A stretch of 64,000 nt of DNA from DATARH01 sp035534855 (GCA_035534855.1 DATLRD010000109.1:9381-73380); one strand, 5' to 3'. Shown: positions 8,716-17,763, counted from the first letter of the stretch. A program made the numbers and translations. Notes: generated from the sequence alone by a model not told the origin.

Positions 8716-9094
8716 GGTCGGCTCCGCGAGGGTGTTAGGGCCAATATGGGCCGCCCGGCCCCGCTGCGGAAGGCGCGATCGCCGGCGTGCGGTGCGCCGC
8801 ACGCCCCGCGACACACAAGCGGCGGAAAGATGCGGCGGCTTGCCGCAATGAGTTATGGGGGATTGAGGCCGGTTGTTGCCGGGGCGGTCTTGGGTGTAGG
8901 TTTCAGAGCGATCGGTTGCCGCCGCAACCTGTGGGCCGATGTGGGCGTGGCCCCGGCTGACGGCAGTGCGGCTTGGCGCCGCAGCGCGGAGCCCGGAAGA
9001 TACCGCTCGGAAATTCGATCCGAACAGCGGCCGCCGGGCTGGTCGGCGGCCTGGGTGAGCCGTTCGTCCTCGCGAGGTAGGGGGCTGCAAGGAC
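8716..9094. other. Divergent leader between tldD and the oxidase operon, with two hairpins
   Basis: I see no protein gene in these 379 bp. Two perfect hairpins stand out. GGCGTGCGG-TGCG-CCGCACGCC at 8784-8805 has a 9-bp stem and 4-nt loop. GGTTGC-CGCC-GCAACC at 8914-8929 has a 6-bp stem and 4-nt loop. Neither carries a T-run. They may be operators or structures in the 5' leader of ctaC; promoter elements could not be fixed with confidence. Confidence 0.4.
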
Positions 9095-10009
9095 ATGGGG
9101 CGTTTGACGGGAACGTTATTACGGCGCGGGGCGGCGCAGGCGACGTGGCTGGTGGCGGCGATGCTGATCGGCATGGCGGCGCTGTCAGGGACGGCATCGG
9201 CCGAGCAGCCGAAGCCGTGGGAGCTCGGCTTCCAGCCGGCGGCGACGCCGATCACCCAGCGGATCCACGCGTTTCACGACGAATTGCTGGTCATCATCTT
9301 CTTGATCACGATCTTCGTGCTGGGCCTGCTGCTCTACGTGATTGTGCGGTTCAACGCCAAGCGCAACCCGGTGCCGTCGCGCACCACCCACAACACGCTG
9401 ATCGAGGTGCTGTGGACCGTGGTGCCGGTGCTGATCCTGGTGACCATCGCGATCCCGTCGTTCAAGTTGATGTACTACATGGACCGGGTGCCCAAAGAAT
9501 CGATGACCATCAAGGTCACCGGGCACCAGTGGTACTGGACGTACGCTTATCCCGACAACGGCGGCTTCGGCTTTGACAGCAACATGGTCGAAGCGTCGAG
9601 CCTCAAGCCCGGCCAGCCGCGGATTCTGACCGCCGACAACCCGCTGGTGATCCCGGTCGACACCAACATCCGGGTTCAGGTCACCAGCACCGACGTGATC
9701 CACAGCTTCTTCATCCCGTCGTTCGGGGTGCAGGAATACGCGATAATCGGCCGGCTCAACGAGGCGTGGATGCGAGTGCTGCACCCCGGTACCTATTACG
9801 GGGAGTGCAACCAGATCTGCGGCGTCAACCACTCCTACATGCCGATCGAGGTCAGGGCGGTCTCGAAGGCGGATTTCCAGAAATGGGTGGTCGACGCCAA
9901 GAAGAAATTCGCCGCTGACGCACCGGCCCCGGGGCCGCAGCCGAAACCGGCGCCGGACGCGGCGCCAAAGCTTGCCGACGCCGACGCCACGACCGTCGCC
10001 GGCAACTGA
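9095..10009 (+). CDS. ctaC: Cytochrome c oxidase subunit II
   Basis: 304 residues with a signal peptide (cleavage near TASA-EQ, residue 37), two membrane helices (about 63-85 and 104-122) and a periplasmic cupredoxin domain. All CuA ligands are present: His203, Cys238, Cys242, His246 and Met249 within YGECNQICGVNHSYM. The aromatic electron-entry patch GHQWYWTY is at 143-150. It accepts electrons from cytochrome c and passes them to heme a. The C-terminal tail is Pro/Ala-rich and carries no fused cytochrome c domain, pointing to an aa3-type rather than caa3-type oxidase. First gene of the operon; ctaD follows 17 bp later. Confidence 0.97.
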   Translation: MGRLTGTLLRRGAAQATWLVAAMLIGMAALSGTASAEQPKPWELGFQPAATPITQRIHAFHDELLVIIFLITIFVLGLLLYVIVRFNAKRNPVPSRTTHNTLIEVLWTVVPVLILVTIAIPSFKLMYYMDRVPKESMTIKVTGHQWYWTYAYPDNGGFGFDSNMVEASSLKPGQPRILTADNPLVIPVDTNIRVQVTSTDVIHSFFIPSFGVQEYAIIGRLNEAWMRVLHPGTYYGECNQICGVNHSYMPIEVRAVSKADFQKWVVDAKKKFAADAPAPGPQPKPAPDAAPKLADADATTVAGN

Positions 10010-10026
10010 GACGGAAGAGGAAAGCG

Positions 10027-11682
10027 ATGAGTTACGGGCACGACGCACATACCGCCGGCGGGTACGGCCATGCCCACGGCACGCCAGGCTTTTTCAGGCG
10101 CTGGCTGTGCTCGACCAACCACAAGGATATCGGAACGCTGTACCTCATCTTCGCCATCTTTGGCGGGCTGATCGGCGGCGTATTCTCGATTCTGATGCGC
10201 ATCCAGTTGTCGCATCCCGGTAACGACTTCATCTCTGACCACCAAGTCTACAACGTGATCATCACGGCGCACGGATTGATCATGATCTTCTTCATGGTCA
10301 TGCCGGCGATGATCGGTGGGTTTGGCAACTGGTTCGTGCCGCTGATGATCGGCGCGCCAGACATGGCCTTTCCGCGGATGAACAACGTCAGCTTCTGGCT
10401 GTTGGTTCCGGCCCTGCTGCTGCTGCTGGGCTCGACCCAGGTCGGCGTCGGCTCGGGCGTCAACAATGCGCTGCACGGCGGCGCTGGGGTCGGCTGGACG
10501 CTCTATCCGCCGCTGTCGAGCGCCAAGCCCTACGGGCATCCCGGCCCGTCGGTCGACATGGTGATCTTCGCGCTGCATCTTGCCGGCGCGTCGTCGATCA
10601 TGGGCGCGATCAATTTCATCACGACGATCTTCAACATGCGCGCGCCGGGCATGACGCTGCACCGCATGCCGCTGTTCGTGTGGTCGATCCTGGTGACCGC
10701 GTTCCTCCTGCTGCTGTCGCTGCCGGTGCTGGCGGGCGGCATCACGATGCTGTTGACCGACCGCAATTTCGGCACGTCGTTCTTCGACCCGGCCGGCGGC
10801 GGCGACCCGCTGCTGTTCCTGCACCTGTTCTGGTTTTTCGGGCATCCCGAGGTCTACATTCTGATCCTGCCAGGTTTCGGGATGATCTCGCAGATCGTCT
10901 CGACCTTCTCGAAGAAGCCGGTGTTCGGCTATCTCGGCATGGCCTATGCGATGGTCGCGATCGGCGCCGTCGGGTTTGTCGTGTGGGCGCACCACATGTT
11001 CACGACCGGCATCTCGGTCGACACCCGGGCCTATTTCACCGCTGCGACGATGGTGATCGCGGTGCCGACGGGGGTGAAGATCTTTTCGTGGATCGCGACG
11101 ATGTGGGGGGGCTCGATCGAGTTCAAGACCCCGATGCTGTGGGCTGTCGGCTTCATCTTCCTGTTCACGGTCGGCGGGGTGACCGGCGTCGTGCTGGCCA
11201 ATGCCGGGGTCGATTTCGCGCTGCATAACACCTATTACGTGGTCGCCCACTTCCATTACGTGCTGTCGCTCGGCGCGGTGTTTGCGCTGTTCGGCGGGTT
11301 CTACTACTGGATCGGCAAGATGTCGGGGCGGACCTACAACGAGACCTTCGGCAAGATCCATTTCTGGACCACCTTCATCGGCGTCAACCTGACGTTCTTC
11401 CCGATGCACTTTCTAGGGCTGGCCGGCATGCCGCGGCGCATCGCCGATTATCCCGCGGCCTTTGCCGGGTGGAATGAGGTCGCCTCGATCGGCGCCTACA
11501 TCTCCGGCGCATCGACGGTGTTTTTCGTGTTTGTCGTGTTCCACACGCTCTTCGCCGGCCGCAAGGTCGGAGAGAATTACTGGGGCGAGGGCGCGACGAC
11601 GCTCGAATGGTCGCTATCCTCGCCGCCGCCGTTCCACACCTATGAGGAACTGCCGGTGATCACCGGGGCCGGCGGCCACTGA
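10027..11682 (+). CDS. ctaD: Cytochrome c oxidase subunit I
   Basis: 551 residues, twelve membrane helices, the catalytic heme-copper subunit. Ligands can be read directly: His82 and His410 for heme a, His408 for heme a3, and His273, His322 and His323 for CuB. Tyr277 in HPEVY is the residue that cross-links to His273, so this is an A-type oxidase. The SFCS-like N-terminal 'RRWLCSTNHKDIGTLY' is standard. A His-rich N-terminal extension (SYGHDAHTAGGYGHAHG) precedes it. The gene starts 17 bp after ctaC with an AGAGGAAAG ribosome-binding site and is followed by ctaB 16 bp downstream. Confidence 0.98.
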   Translation: MSYGHDAHTAGGYGHAHGTPGFFRRWLCSTNHKDIGTLYLIFAIFGGLIGGVFSILMRIQLSHPGNDFISDHQVYNVIITAHGLIMIFFMVMPAMIGGFGNWFVPLMIGAPDMAFPRMNNVSFWLLVPALLLLLGSTQVGVGSGVNNALHGGAGVGWTLYPPLSSAKPYGHPGPSVDMVIFALHLAGASSIMGAINFITTIFNMRAPGMTLHRMPLFVWSILVTAFLLLLSLPVLAGGITMLLTDRNFGTSFFDPAGGGDPLLFLHLFWFFGHPEVYILILPGFGMISQIVSTFSKKPVFGYLGMAYAMVAIGAVGFVVWAHHMFTTGISVDTRAYFTAATMVIAVPTGVKIFSWIATMWGGSIEFKTPMLWAVGFIFLFTVGGVTGVVLANAGVDFALHNTYYVVAHFHYVLSLGAVFALFGGFYYWIGKMSGRTYNETFGKIHFWTTFIGVNLTFFPMHFLGLAGMPRRIADYPAAFAGWNEVASIGAYISGASTVFFVFVVFHTLFAGRKVGENYWGEGATTLEWSLSSPPPFHTYEELPVITGAGGH

Positions 11683-11698
11683 CGGGGATTGGGACGCG

Positions 11699-12622
11699 GT
11701 GAGCGAATTGTCGGCGGCACGTTCGGGTGAAGCGTTGCGCCTCGGGGCCGAGGCGCCGGCGGCTGCGGTGGCCGACTACGTCGAGATCCTGAAGCCGCGG
11801 GTGATGTCGCTGGTAGTGTTTACCGGCGTTGTCGGGCTGGTCGTCGCGCCGGGGCACCTCCACCCGTTTCTCGCCGCGGTCGCGATCCTGTGCATCGCGG
11901 TCGGCGCCGGGGCCTCGGGCGCGATCAACATGTGGTACGACCGCGACATCGACGCGGTGATGCGCCGCACCCGCTCGCGCCCGCTGCCGGCGGGGCGGAT
12001 GGCGCCAGGCGAGGCGCTCGGCTTCGGGGTCGTGCTGGCGGTCGGGTCGGTCGTCGTGATGGGGCTGGCGGTCAACCGGCTGGCAGCGGAACTGCTGGCG
12101 CTGACCATCGGGTTCTACGTTTTTGTCTACACGATCTGGCTCAAACGGCGGACACCGCAGAACATCGTGATCGGCGGGGCGGCCGGGGCGTTTCCGCCGA
12201 TGATCGGCTGGGCGGCAATGAGCGGCCGGCTCGACTGGGGCGCTCTGGCGCTGTTCGCGATCATCTTTTTCTGGACGCCGCCGCATTTCTGGGCGCTGTC
12301 GCTCTATCGCGCCGGCGACTACGCGGCGGCCGGAGTTCCGATGCTGCCGGTCGTCGCCGGAAAGCACGAAACCAAGCGGCAGATGCTGCTCTACACGATC
12401 GTGCTGTGGCCGACCGTGCTGACTCCGTGGTTTCTCGGCATTGCCGGTCCGGCTTATGCCGCCGCGGCGGGGCTGTTGAGCCTTGGGTTCACCGGCGCGG
12501 CGATCCGCGTCTGTTGCGACGACACCGACCGGAGCGCGCGGCAGATGTTCATGTTTTCGCTGGCCTATCTGTTCCTGACCTTCTGCCTGGTGCTGGTGGA
12601 CCGGGTCGCGGGCGGTTGGTGA
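11699..12622 (+). CDS. ctaB: Protoheme IX farnesyltransferase (heme O synthase)
   Basis: 307 residues, GTG start. UbiA-superfamily membrane enzyme that farnesylates heme B to heme O, the precursor of the heme A used by ctaD. The aspartate motif NMWYDRDID is at 77-85, followed by RRTRSRPLPAG. The second conserved block is in the HETKRQML region, which distinguishes it from ubiA in the same window. An in-frame downstream start near residue 36 would remove the first part of helix one, so the GTG is preferred. Its TGA overlaps the ATG of the next small ORF. Confidence 0.95.
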   Translation: MSELSAARSGEALRLGAEAPAAAVADYVEILKPRVMSLVVFTGVVGLVVAPGHLHPFLAAVAILCIAVGAGASGAINMWYDRDIDAVMRRTRSRPLPAGRMAPGEALGFGVVLAVGSVVVMGLAVNRLAAELLALTIGFYVFVYTIWLKRRTPQNIVIGGAAGAFPPMIGWAAMSGRLDWGALALFAIIFFWTPPHFWALSLYRAGDYAAAGVPMLPVVAGKHETKRQMLLYTIVLWPTVLTPWFLGIAGPAYAAAAGLLSLGFTGAAIRVCCDDTDRSARQMFMFSLAYLFLTFCLVLVDRVAGGW

Positions 12623-12762
12623 TGGCCCACGTCGTGCCGATCGATCCCCCGAAATCGCGCCAGCGCACCATCCGTGCACGCAACCGGGCGCTACTGGTCG
12701 TGCTGGTGGCGTTGGTGGCGCTGTTCTACGCGCTCGCCGTGGTGCGGATGAGCGGCGGTTGA
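12622..12762 (+). CDS. Small single-helix protein in the oxidase operon (CoxF-like)
   Basis: 46 residues: a basic N-terminus (KSRQRTIRARNR), one hydrophobic helix (about 23-42) and the short tail VRMSGG. The ATG overlaps the ctaB stop (TGATG), and ctaG starts one base after its own stop, so it is translationally embedded in the operon. A short single-pass protein between ctaB and ctaG is a recurrent feature of alphaproteobacterial oxidase operons, often annotated CoxF; its exact role is not established. The conserved position and tight coupling argue that it is real despite its size. Confidence 0.75.
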   Translation: MAHVVPIDPPKSRQRTIRARNRALLVVLVALVALFYALAVVRMSGG

Positions 12763-12763
12763 G

Positions 12764-13339
12764 ATGGCCTCGCGCCGCAATGCCGTCGTGGTCGTGCTGT
12801 TGCTCGCCGTCGTGGCCGGAATGACCGGGCTGGTCGCGGCCTCGGTGCCGCTTTATCGCCTGTTCTGCGCCGCGACCGGCTATGGCGGCACGACCGAGCG
12901 CGCCTCGGTCTCGCCCGCCGACATTTCAAAGAGCTATGTCACGGTGCGCTTTGACGCCGAGATGGCGCCGGGTCTCGGATGGGACTTTGCCCCGCTGGTC
13001 AAGGAGGTGCGGGTGCATCCCGGCCAGCAGCAGCAGGTGTTTTTCCGCGCCGTCAACCGCACCAACGAGACCGTCACCGGGCACGCGACGTACAACGTGA
13101 CCCCGACCAAGGCCGGCATCTATTTCGACAAGATGCAGTGCTTCTGCTTTACGCAGCAGGTGCTGAAGCCAGGCGAGAGCCGCGACATGGGGGTCGTGTT
13201 CTTTGTCGATCCAGACATCCTGACCGACCCGAATACCCGCGACGTGCGGACCATTACGCTCTCGTATACGATGTTCCGAGAGGCCGCGAGCCCCAGCGCC
13301 GAGGCCACGCCGTCCTCGCCGCAACCCGCTGTGAATTGA
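12764..13339 (+). CDS. ctaG: Cytochrome c oxidase assembly protein Cox11/CtaG
   Basis: 191 residues. A single N-terminal membrane anchor (about 8-28) carries a periplasmic immunoglobulin-like domain that delivers copper to the CuB site of subunit I. The copper-binding cysteines are visible: Cys35 in YRLFCAATGYGG, and Cys126 and Cys128 in the QCFCF motif. The C-terminal 30 residues are Ser/Pro/Ala-rich and disordered. It follows the small ORF by one base, and ctaE starts 19 bp later. Confidence 0.95.
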   Translation: MASRRNAVVVVLLLAVVAGMTGLVAASVPLYRLFCAATGYGGTTERASVSPADISKSYVTVRFDAEMAPGLGWDFAPLVKEVRVHPGQQQQVFFRAVNRTNETVTGHATYNVTPTKAGIYFDKMQCFCFTQQVLKPGESRDMGVVFFVDPDILTDPNTRDVRTITLSYTMFREAASPSAEATPSSPQPAVN

Positions 13340-13358
13340 TCGACTCAGGCAGAAAGAC

Positions 13359-14192
13359 ATGACTGACACGCACGCCGATTCGCCGCCGCACGGCCACGGT
13401 CCGCACCACCAGTACCATCTCGTCGATCCGAGCCCATGGCCGATCGTCGGCTCGATCGTCGCCGGCGGAATGGCGGCGGGGGCGGTGCTGTGGATGCACG
13501 GTCATGGCGTGATCCTGCTGATCCTCGGCGCGATCGGCGTGCTCGCGACGATGGCGGTGTGGTGGCGCGACGTCATCCGCGAAGCCACCTTCGAGGGCTA
13601 TCACACGCCGATTGTGCAGCTCGGCATGCGCTACGGCATGGCACTGTTCATCGCCTCCGAGGTGATGTTTTTCGCGGCGTTCTTCTGGGCGTTCTTCTCG
13701 TCGAGCCTCTATCCGGTCGGCGGGATATGGCCGCCCAAAGGCATCACGCCGTTCGATCCGTTCGCATTTCCGTTTCTCAACACGCTGATCCTGCTGCTGT
13801 CGGGTACGACGGTGACCTGGGCGCATCACTCGCTGCTCGAAGGCAACCAGAAGGGGCTGATCCAGGGCCTCATTGTGACCGTGTGCCTCGGCCTCAGCTT
13901 CACCTGCGTCCAGGGCTACGAATACAGCCATGCCGCGTTTCACTTTACCGGCGGCATCTACCCGTCGACGTTTTTCATGGCGACCGGGTTTCACGGTTTC
14001 CATGTGATCATCGGTACGACGTTCCTCGCGGTGTGCCTGTGGCGCTCGATCAAGGGACACTTCAAGCCGGATCATCATTTCGGCCTGGAAGCCGCTGCCT
14101 GGTATTGGCATTTCGTCGACGTGGTATGGCTCTTCCTGTTTGTCTGCATCTATGTGTGGGGCATGGGCTCTGCCATTCCCCTGGGGGAGTGA
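13359..14192 (+). CDS. ctaE: Cytochrome c oxidase subunit III
   Basis: 277 residues with seven predicted helices and a His-rich N-terminus (HADSPPHGHGPHHQYH). Core signatures are 'PWPI.GS', 'WWRDV.REA.FEG.HT', 'ASEVMFFAAFFWAFF' and the C-terminal 'WYWHFVDVVWLFLF'. Subunit III stabilises the catalytic core and its proton-uptake pathway. It ends at 14192, and the next start is 20 bp downstream, consistent with one transcript. A 12-residue overlap with the longer frame of the next ORF is not needed if that gene starts at its GTG. Confidence 0.97.
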   Translation: MTDTHADSPPHGHGPHHQYHLVDPSPWPIVGSIVAGGMAAGAVLWMHGHGVILLILGAIGVLATMAVWWRDVIREATFEGYHTPIVQLGMRYGMALFIASEVMFFAAFFWAFFSSSLYPVGGIWPPKGITPFDPFAFPFLNTLILLLSGTTVTWAHHSLLEGNQKGLIQGLIVTVCLGLSFTCVQGYEYSHAAFHFTGGIYPSTFFMATGFHGFHVIIGTTFLAVCLWRSIKGHFKPDHHFGLEAAAWYWHFVDVVWLFLFVCIYVWGMGSAIPLGE

Positions 14193-14211
14193 CCGCGGCG
14201 GGTACGCGACC

Positions 14212-14595
14212 GTGGCGGTAGGCGGCGGGGGCGATCGCTATTACGCTCCGGTGTCGCTGTCGCGGGCCGCGTTGTTGTGCCGCTGTCCGCGCTGCGGCGA
14301 GGGGCGGATTTTTTCCGGGCTGTTGACGGTGCGGCCGGCCTGCCCGGTGTGTGGGCTCGACCTGTCGGCCGAGGACGCCGGCGACGGGCCGCAGGTGTTT
14401 GTGATCCTCCTGCTCGGGCTGATCGTGGTCGCGCTCGCGGCCTGGGTCGAAGTGCGCTTTGCGCCGCCGATCTGGGTGCATGTCGTGCTGTGGACACCCT
14501 TGATCCTGGGCGGCTCGGTCCTGATGCTGCGCCCGCTGAAGGCCGGGGTCATCGCGCTGCAATACCGGCACGGCCGCCTGAACACCCCGCCCTGA
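14212..14595 (+). CDS. DUF983 membrane protein
   Basis: 127 residues from a GTG at 14212. The frame is open back to 14140, but that would overlap ctaE and add residues unlike the family. An N-terminal zinc-ribbon-like pair (CRCPRCGEG and CPVCGLD) is followed by two hydrophobic helices, the DUF983 layout. The family is regularly found between ctaE and SURF1 in alphaproteobacterial oxidase operons, so a role in oxidase assembly is likely, but the biochemistry is not known. SURF1 follows 10 bp downstream. Confidence 0.88.
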   Translation: MAVGGGGDRYYAPVSLSRAALLCRCPRCGEGRIFSGLLTVRPACPVCGLDLSAEDAGDGPQVFVILLLGLIVVALAAWVEVRFAPPIWVHVVLWTPLILGGSVLMLRPLKAGVIALQYRHGRLNTPP

Positions 14596-14605
14596 AGGCG
14601 CGAGA

Positions 14606-15334
14606 ATGACAATTTTCGGCATCCGACCGCGGCTGGCGCCAACCCTGACCGCCGTGCCGATCGTGCTGCTGTGCCTCGGGCTTGGGGTGTGGCAGGTGCA
14701 GCGGCTGCACTGGAAGCTGGGGCTGATCGCGGCGCGCGAGGCCGGGCTGGAGGCGTCGCCGGTTCCGCCGCCGGTGTCGCTGGCCGCGGCACGGCCGCTC
14801 GAATACCACCGGGTTGCGATCACGGGTACGTTCGACAACGACAAGGAGATCTATCTCCATGCGATCTCGGAATCCGGCCGGCTGGGCTATCAGATCCTGA
14901 CCCCGCTCCGGGAAGCGAGCGGGCAGGTGGTGTTCATCGATCGCGGGTTCGTCCCGACCGCGCTGCGCGACCCGGCGCGGCGCGGCGCCGGCCAGTTGAG
15001 CGGCGTTGTGCATGTCCTCGGCATCCTGCGGCTGCCGCCCGACGGCCGGCCAAACTGGTTTCTGCCCGACAACAACGCGAAGCTGGACCACTGGTTCTGG
15101 GTCGATCTGCCGGCGATGACGGCCGCCACCGGGTTGCCGGCTGACCGGGTCGCGCCCTATTACCTCGATGCCGACAAGACGCCAAACCCGGGCGGCTGGC
15201 CGCTGGGCGGCATCGCGCTGCCGGAGCTGCCCAACCATCACCTGCAGTACGCGATCACCTGGTTTGCGCTCGCCGTGGCGATGGTGGTGATCTACGTCAT
15301 CTACCATCGCCAGCCGCCGTCCGGGGCGGGGTGA
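14606..15334 (+). CDS. SURF1 family oxidase assembly protein
   Basis: 242 residues. The layout is classic for SURF1: one N-terminal helix (about 14-34, ending in GVWQVQRLHWK), a periplasmic domain containing 'EYHRVAITGTFD', and a C-terminal helix (about 216-236) preceded by 'LPNHHLQYAITWF'. SURF1 binds heme A and helps place it in subunit I. Last gene of the co-oriented oxidase operon; a 160-bp gap then separates it from egtB. In related genomes it is often followed by threonine synthase or other genes, so the egtB neighbour is probably incidental. Confidence 0.93.
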   Translation: MTIFGIRPRLAPTLTAVPIVLLCLGLGVWQVQRLHWKLGLIAAREAGLEASPVPPPVSLAAARPLEYHRVAITGTFDNDKEIYLHAISESGRLGYQILTPLREASGQVVFIDRGFVPTALRDPARRGAGQLSGVVHVLGILRLPPDGRPNWFLPDNNAKLDHWFWVDLPAMTAATGLPADRVAPYYLDADKTPNPGGWPLGGIALPELPNHHLQYAITWFALAVAMVVIYVIYHRQPPSGAG

Positions 15335-15494
15335 CGGCGCGAAACCGGGGGCGATCGCGCGGCCAAACCGCACGTCAGACAACTCAAAAGGTTTACAGCG
15401 GCGCCGCGAGCGGCCAAATTCGCGGCCGGCGAGCCCCCGTGCCGACTCTCACGCGGACGATTCCGCTCATCGGGCGTTGAGAGGGGGACCCGTC

Positions 15495-16796
15495 GTGGGA
15501 GACCCTGTGCTCGATATTGCCGCCGCCCAGACCAAGCCTATAGGGAACGACCGCGTGGCGCTGCGCGAGCGCTTGGCGGCGGTGCGGCAGCAGAGCGAGG
15601 CGCTGGCCGCCGCGCTGACGCCCGAAGACCAGGTAATCCAGTCGATGCCCGATGTCAGCCCGACTAAATGGCATCTGGCGCATGTCACGTGGTTTTTCGA
15701 GACGTTTCTGCTGACCCGGTTCGATCAGGACTATCGCCCGTTCGACCCGGCCTTCGCCTATCTGTTCAACTCCTATTACGAGGCGGTCGGCCCGCGCCAC
15801 CCGCGGCCGCAGCGCGGGTTGCTGTCGCGCCCCGGGGTCGAGCGGATCGCCGCCTATCGCGACCATGTCGGCGCGGCGATGGGCCGGCTGATCGAGCGCG
15901 CCGGCGCCGCTTCGTGGGAGGCGGCGGGACCGCTGATCGAGCTGGGGATCAACCACGAGCAGCAGCATCAGGAGCTGATCCTGATGGACATCAAGCACGT
16001 GTTTTCGCTCAACCCGCTGCTTCCGGCCTACCGCGCGCCGGCACCGGCCACGCCGGGCGAGGCCGCGCCGGTGGAATGGCTGGCCCGTGCCGGAGGGCTC
16101 GACGAGATCGGCCACGCCGGCGGCGATTTCGCGTTCGACAACGAGACGCCGCGCCACAAGGTTTGGCTCGACCCGTTCCGGCTGGCCTCGCGCGCGGTGA
16201 CCTGCGGCGAGTGGCTCGGCTTTATCGACGATGGCGGCTATCGGCGCGCCGAACACTGGCTGTCGGACGGCTGGGCCACGGTGCAGCAGCAGGGCTGGGA
16301 GGCGCCGCTCTATTGGCGCCGCGACGGCGCCGAGTGGTTTGTCTTCACGCTCGCCGGAGAGCGGCGCGTCGTGCCCGACGAGCCGGTGTGCCATGTCAGC
16401 TTCTATGAGGCCGACGCCTTCGCCAAATGGGCCGGCAGGCGGCTGCCGACCGAGGCGGAATGGGAAGTCGCGGCGCGCGGCGCGGCACCCTTCGGCAACC
16501 TCGCAGACAGCGGCCACTACCACCCGCTGCCGGCGCGCGGCGGCGCGCCCGGGCTGCGCCAGATGATCGGCGATGTCTGGGAGTGGACCGCGAGCCCCTA
16601 TGTGCCTTATCCGCAGTTCCGCGCTCCTCCCGGCGCGGTCGGCGAGTACAACGGCAAGTTTATGTCCAATCAGATGGTGTTACGCGGTGGTGCGGCGGTG
16701 ACGCCGCAAGGACACATCCGCACGACCTATCGCAATTTCTTCCCGCCCGCCGCGCGCTGGGCGTTTTCCGGCCTGCGACTGGCAGAGGATGGCTGA
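15495..16796 (+). CDS. egtB: Ergothioneine biosynthesis sulfoxide synthase EgtB
   Basis: 433 residues from a GTG at 15495, which has GAGGGGG about 8 nt upstream; a TTG six codons earlier is open but lacks spacing. The N-terminal DinB-like domain holds the iron site: His60 and the HEQQHQE motif, with His154 and His158. The C-terminal formylglycine-generating-enzyme/lectin-like domain includes 'RLPTEAEWE' and 'GDVWEWT'. EgtB joins trimethylhistidine to cysteine or gamma-Glu-Cys with O2. The stop lies 8 bp inside egtD, so the pair is translationally coupled. No egtC or egtE is adjacent, so which thiol donor is used cannot be told from context. Confidence 0.93.
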   Translation: MGDPVLDIAAAQTKPIGNDRVALRERLAAVRQQSEALAAALTPEDQVIQSMPDVSPTKWHLAHVTWFFETFLLTRFDQDYRPFDPAFAYLFNSYYEAVGPRHPRPQRGLLSRPGVERIAAYRDHVGAAMGRLIERAGAASWEAAGPLIELGINHEQQHQELILMDIKHVFSLNPLLPAYRAPAPATPGEAAPVEWLARAGGLDEIGHAGGDFAFDNETPRHKVWLDPFRLASRAVTCGEWLGFIDDGGYRRAEHWLSDGWATVQQQGWEAPLYWRRDGAEWFVFTLAGERRVVPDEPVCHVSFYEADAFAKWAGRRLPTEAEWEVAARGAAPFGNLADSGHYHPLPARGGAPGLRQMIGDVWEWTASPYVPYPQFRAPPGAVGEYNGKFMSNQMVLRGGAAVTPQGHIRTTYRNFFPPAARWAFSGLRLAEDG

Positions 16797-17763
16797 CATG
16801 GATGGCGGCAGCTTTGTGTTTCACGATTTGGCCCCTGGCGAGGACAGCTTTCGCGACGCCGTGCTGAACGGCCTCTCTGCCGAGCCCAAGACCTTGCCGT
16901 GCAAGTTCTTTTACGATGCGCGCGGCTCGGAGCTGTTCGAGGAGATCACCCGGGTGCCGGAGTATTACCTGACCCGCACCGAGATCGCGATCCTCGAAAC
17001 CCACGCGGCCGACATCGCCGCTCATATCGGGCCGCATTCCCGGCTGATCGAACTGGGCAGCGGCGCCAGCCGCAAGGTACGCATCTTGCTCGAAGCGCTG
17101 AAATCGCCGGCGGCCTATGTGCCGGTCGACATCTCGGGCGAGCATCTGCGCCAGGCGGCGGAGCGGCTGTCGCGCGATTTTCCTGATCTGCCTGTGGTCG
17201 CGGTGTGCGCCGACTATACAAGACCGTTCAAGCTGCCGTCGCTGCCCGGCCCGGCCGGCAAGCGGGTCGGGTTTTTTCCGGGCTCGACGATCGGCAATTT
17301 CGAGCCCGAGGGGGTGGTGCGTTTTCTGGCCAATTGCGCCGCGCTGCTCGGTCCCGGCGGCGAACTGGTGATCGGCGCCGACCTCAAAAAGGATCCGGCA
17401 GTGCTCAACGCCGCCTATAACGACCGTGCCGGCACAAACGCCGCGTTCAACCTGAACCTGCTCGAACGGATCAATCGCGAGCTCGGCGGCGATCTGGCGA
17501 TCGACCGATTTGCCCATTTCGCGTTCTACAGCGAAGCGAACGGGCGGGTGGAGCTATACGTAAAGAGCCTGACCGAGCAGACCGCGCGGATCGCCGGGGT
17601 CCACGTCGATTTCGCCCGCGACGAACTGATCCATACCGAGAATTCGTACAAATACGCGGTGCCCGAGTTCCGCGCGCTCGCCGCCCGCGCCGGGTTCCGC
17701 GCGGTCGACGCCTGGACCGACCGCGCCGAACTGTTCAGCGTCCAGTATTTCCGGCTCGAATAG
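16789..17763 (+). CDS. egtD: L-histidine N(alpha)-methyltransferase EgtD
   Basis: 324 residues, the usual length. Trimethylates histidine to hercynine, the first step of ergothioneine synthesis. Key blocks are 'FYDARGSELFEEIT..PEYYLTRTE' (around 41-65), the SAM loop IELGSGASRKV (87-97), 'FFPGSTIGNF' and the C-terminal 'IHTENSYKY'. The last two frame the histidine and SAM pockets in the family. It overlaps egtB by 8 bp, so both proteins should be made from one message. Confidence 0.95.
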   Translation: MADMDGGSFVFHDLAPGEDSFRDAVLNGLSAEPKTLPCKFFYDARGSELFEEITRVPEYYLTRTEIAILETHAADIAAHIGPHSRLIELGSGASRKVRILLEALKSPAAYVPVDISGEHLRQAAERLSRDFPDLPVVAVCADYTRPFKLPSLPGPAGKRVGFFPGSTIGNFEPEGVVRFLANCAALLGPGGELVIGADLKKDPAVLNAAYNDRAGTNAAFNLNLLERINRELGGDLAIDRFAHFAFYSEANGRVELYVKSLTEQTARIAGVHVDFARDELIHTENSYKYAVPEFRALAARAGFRAVDAWTDRAELFSVQYFRLE

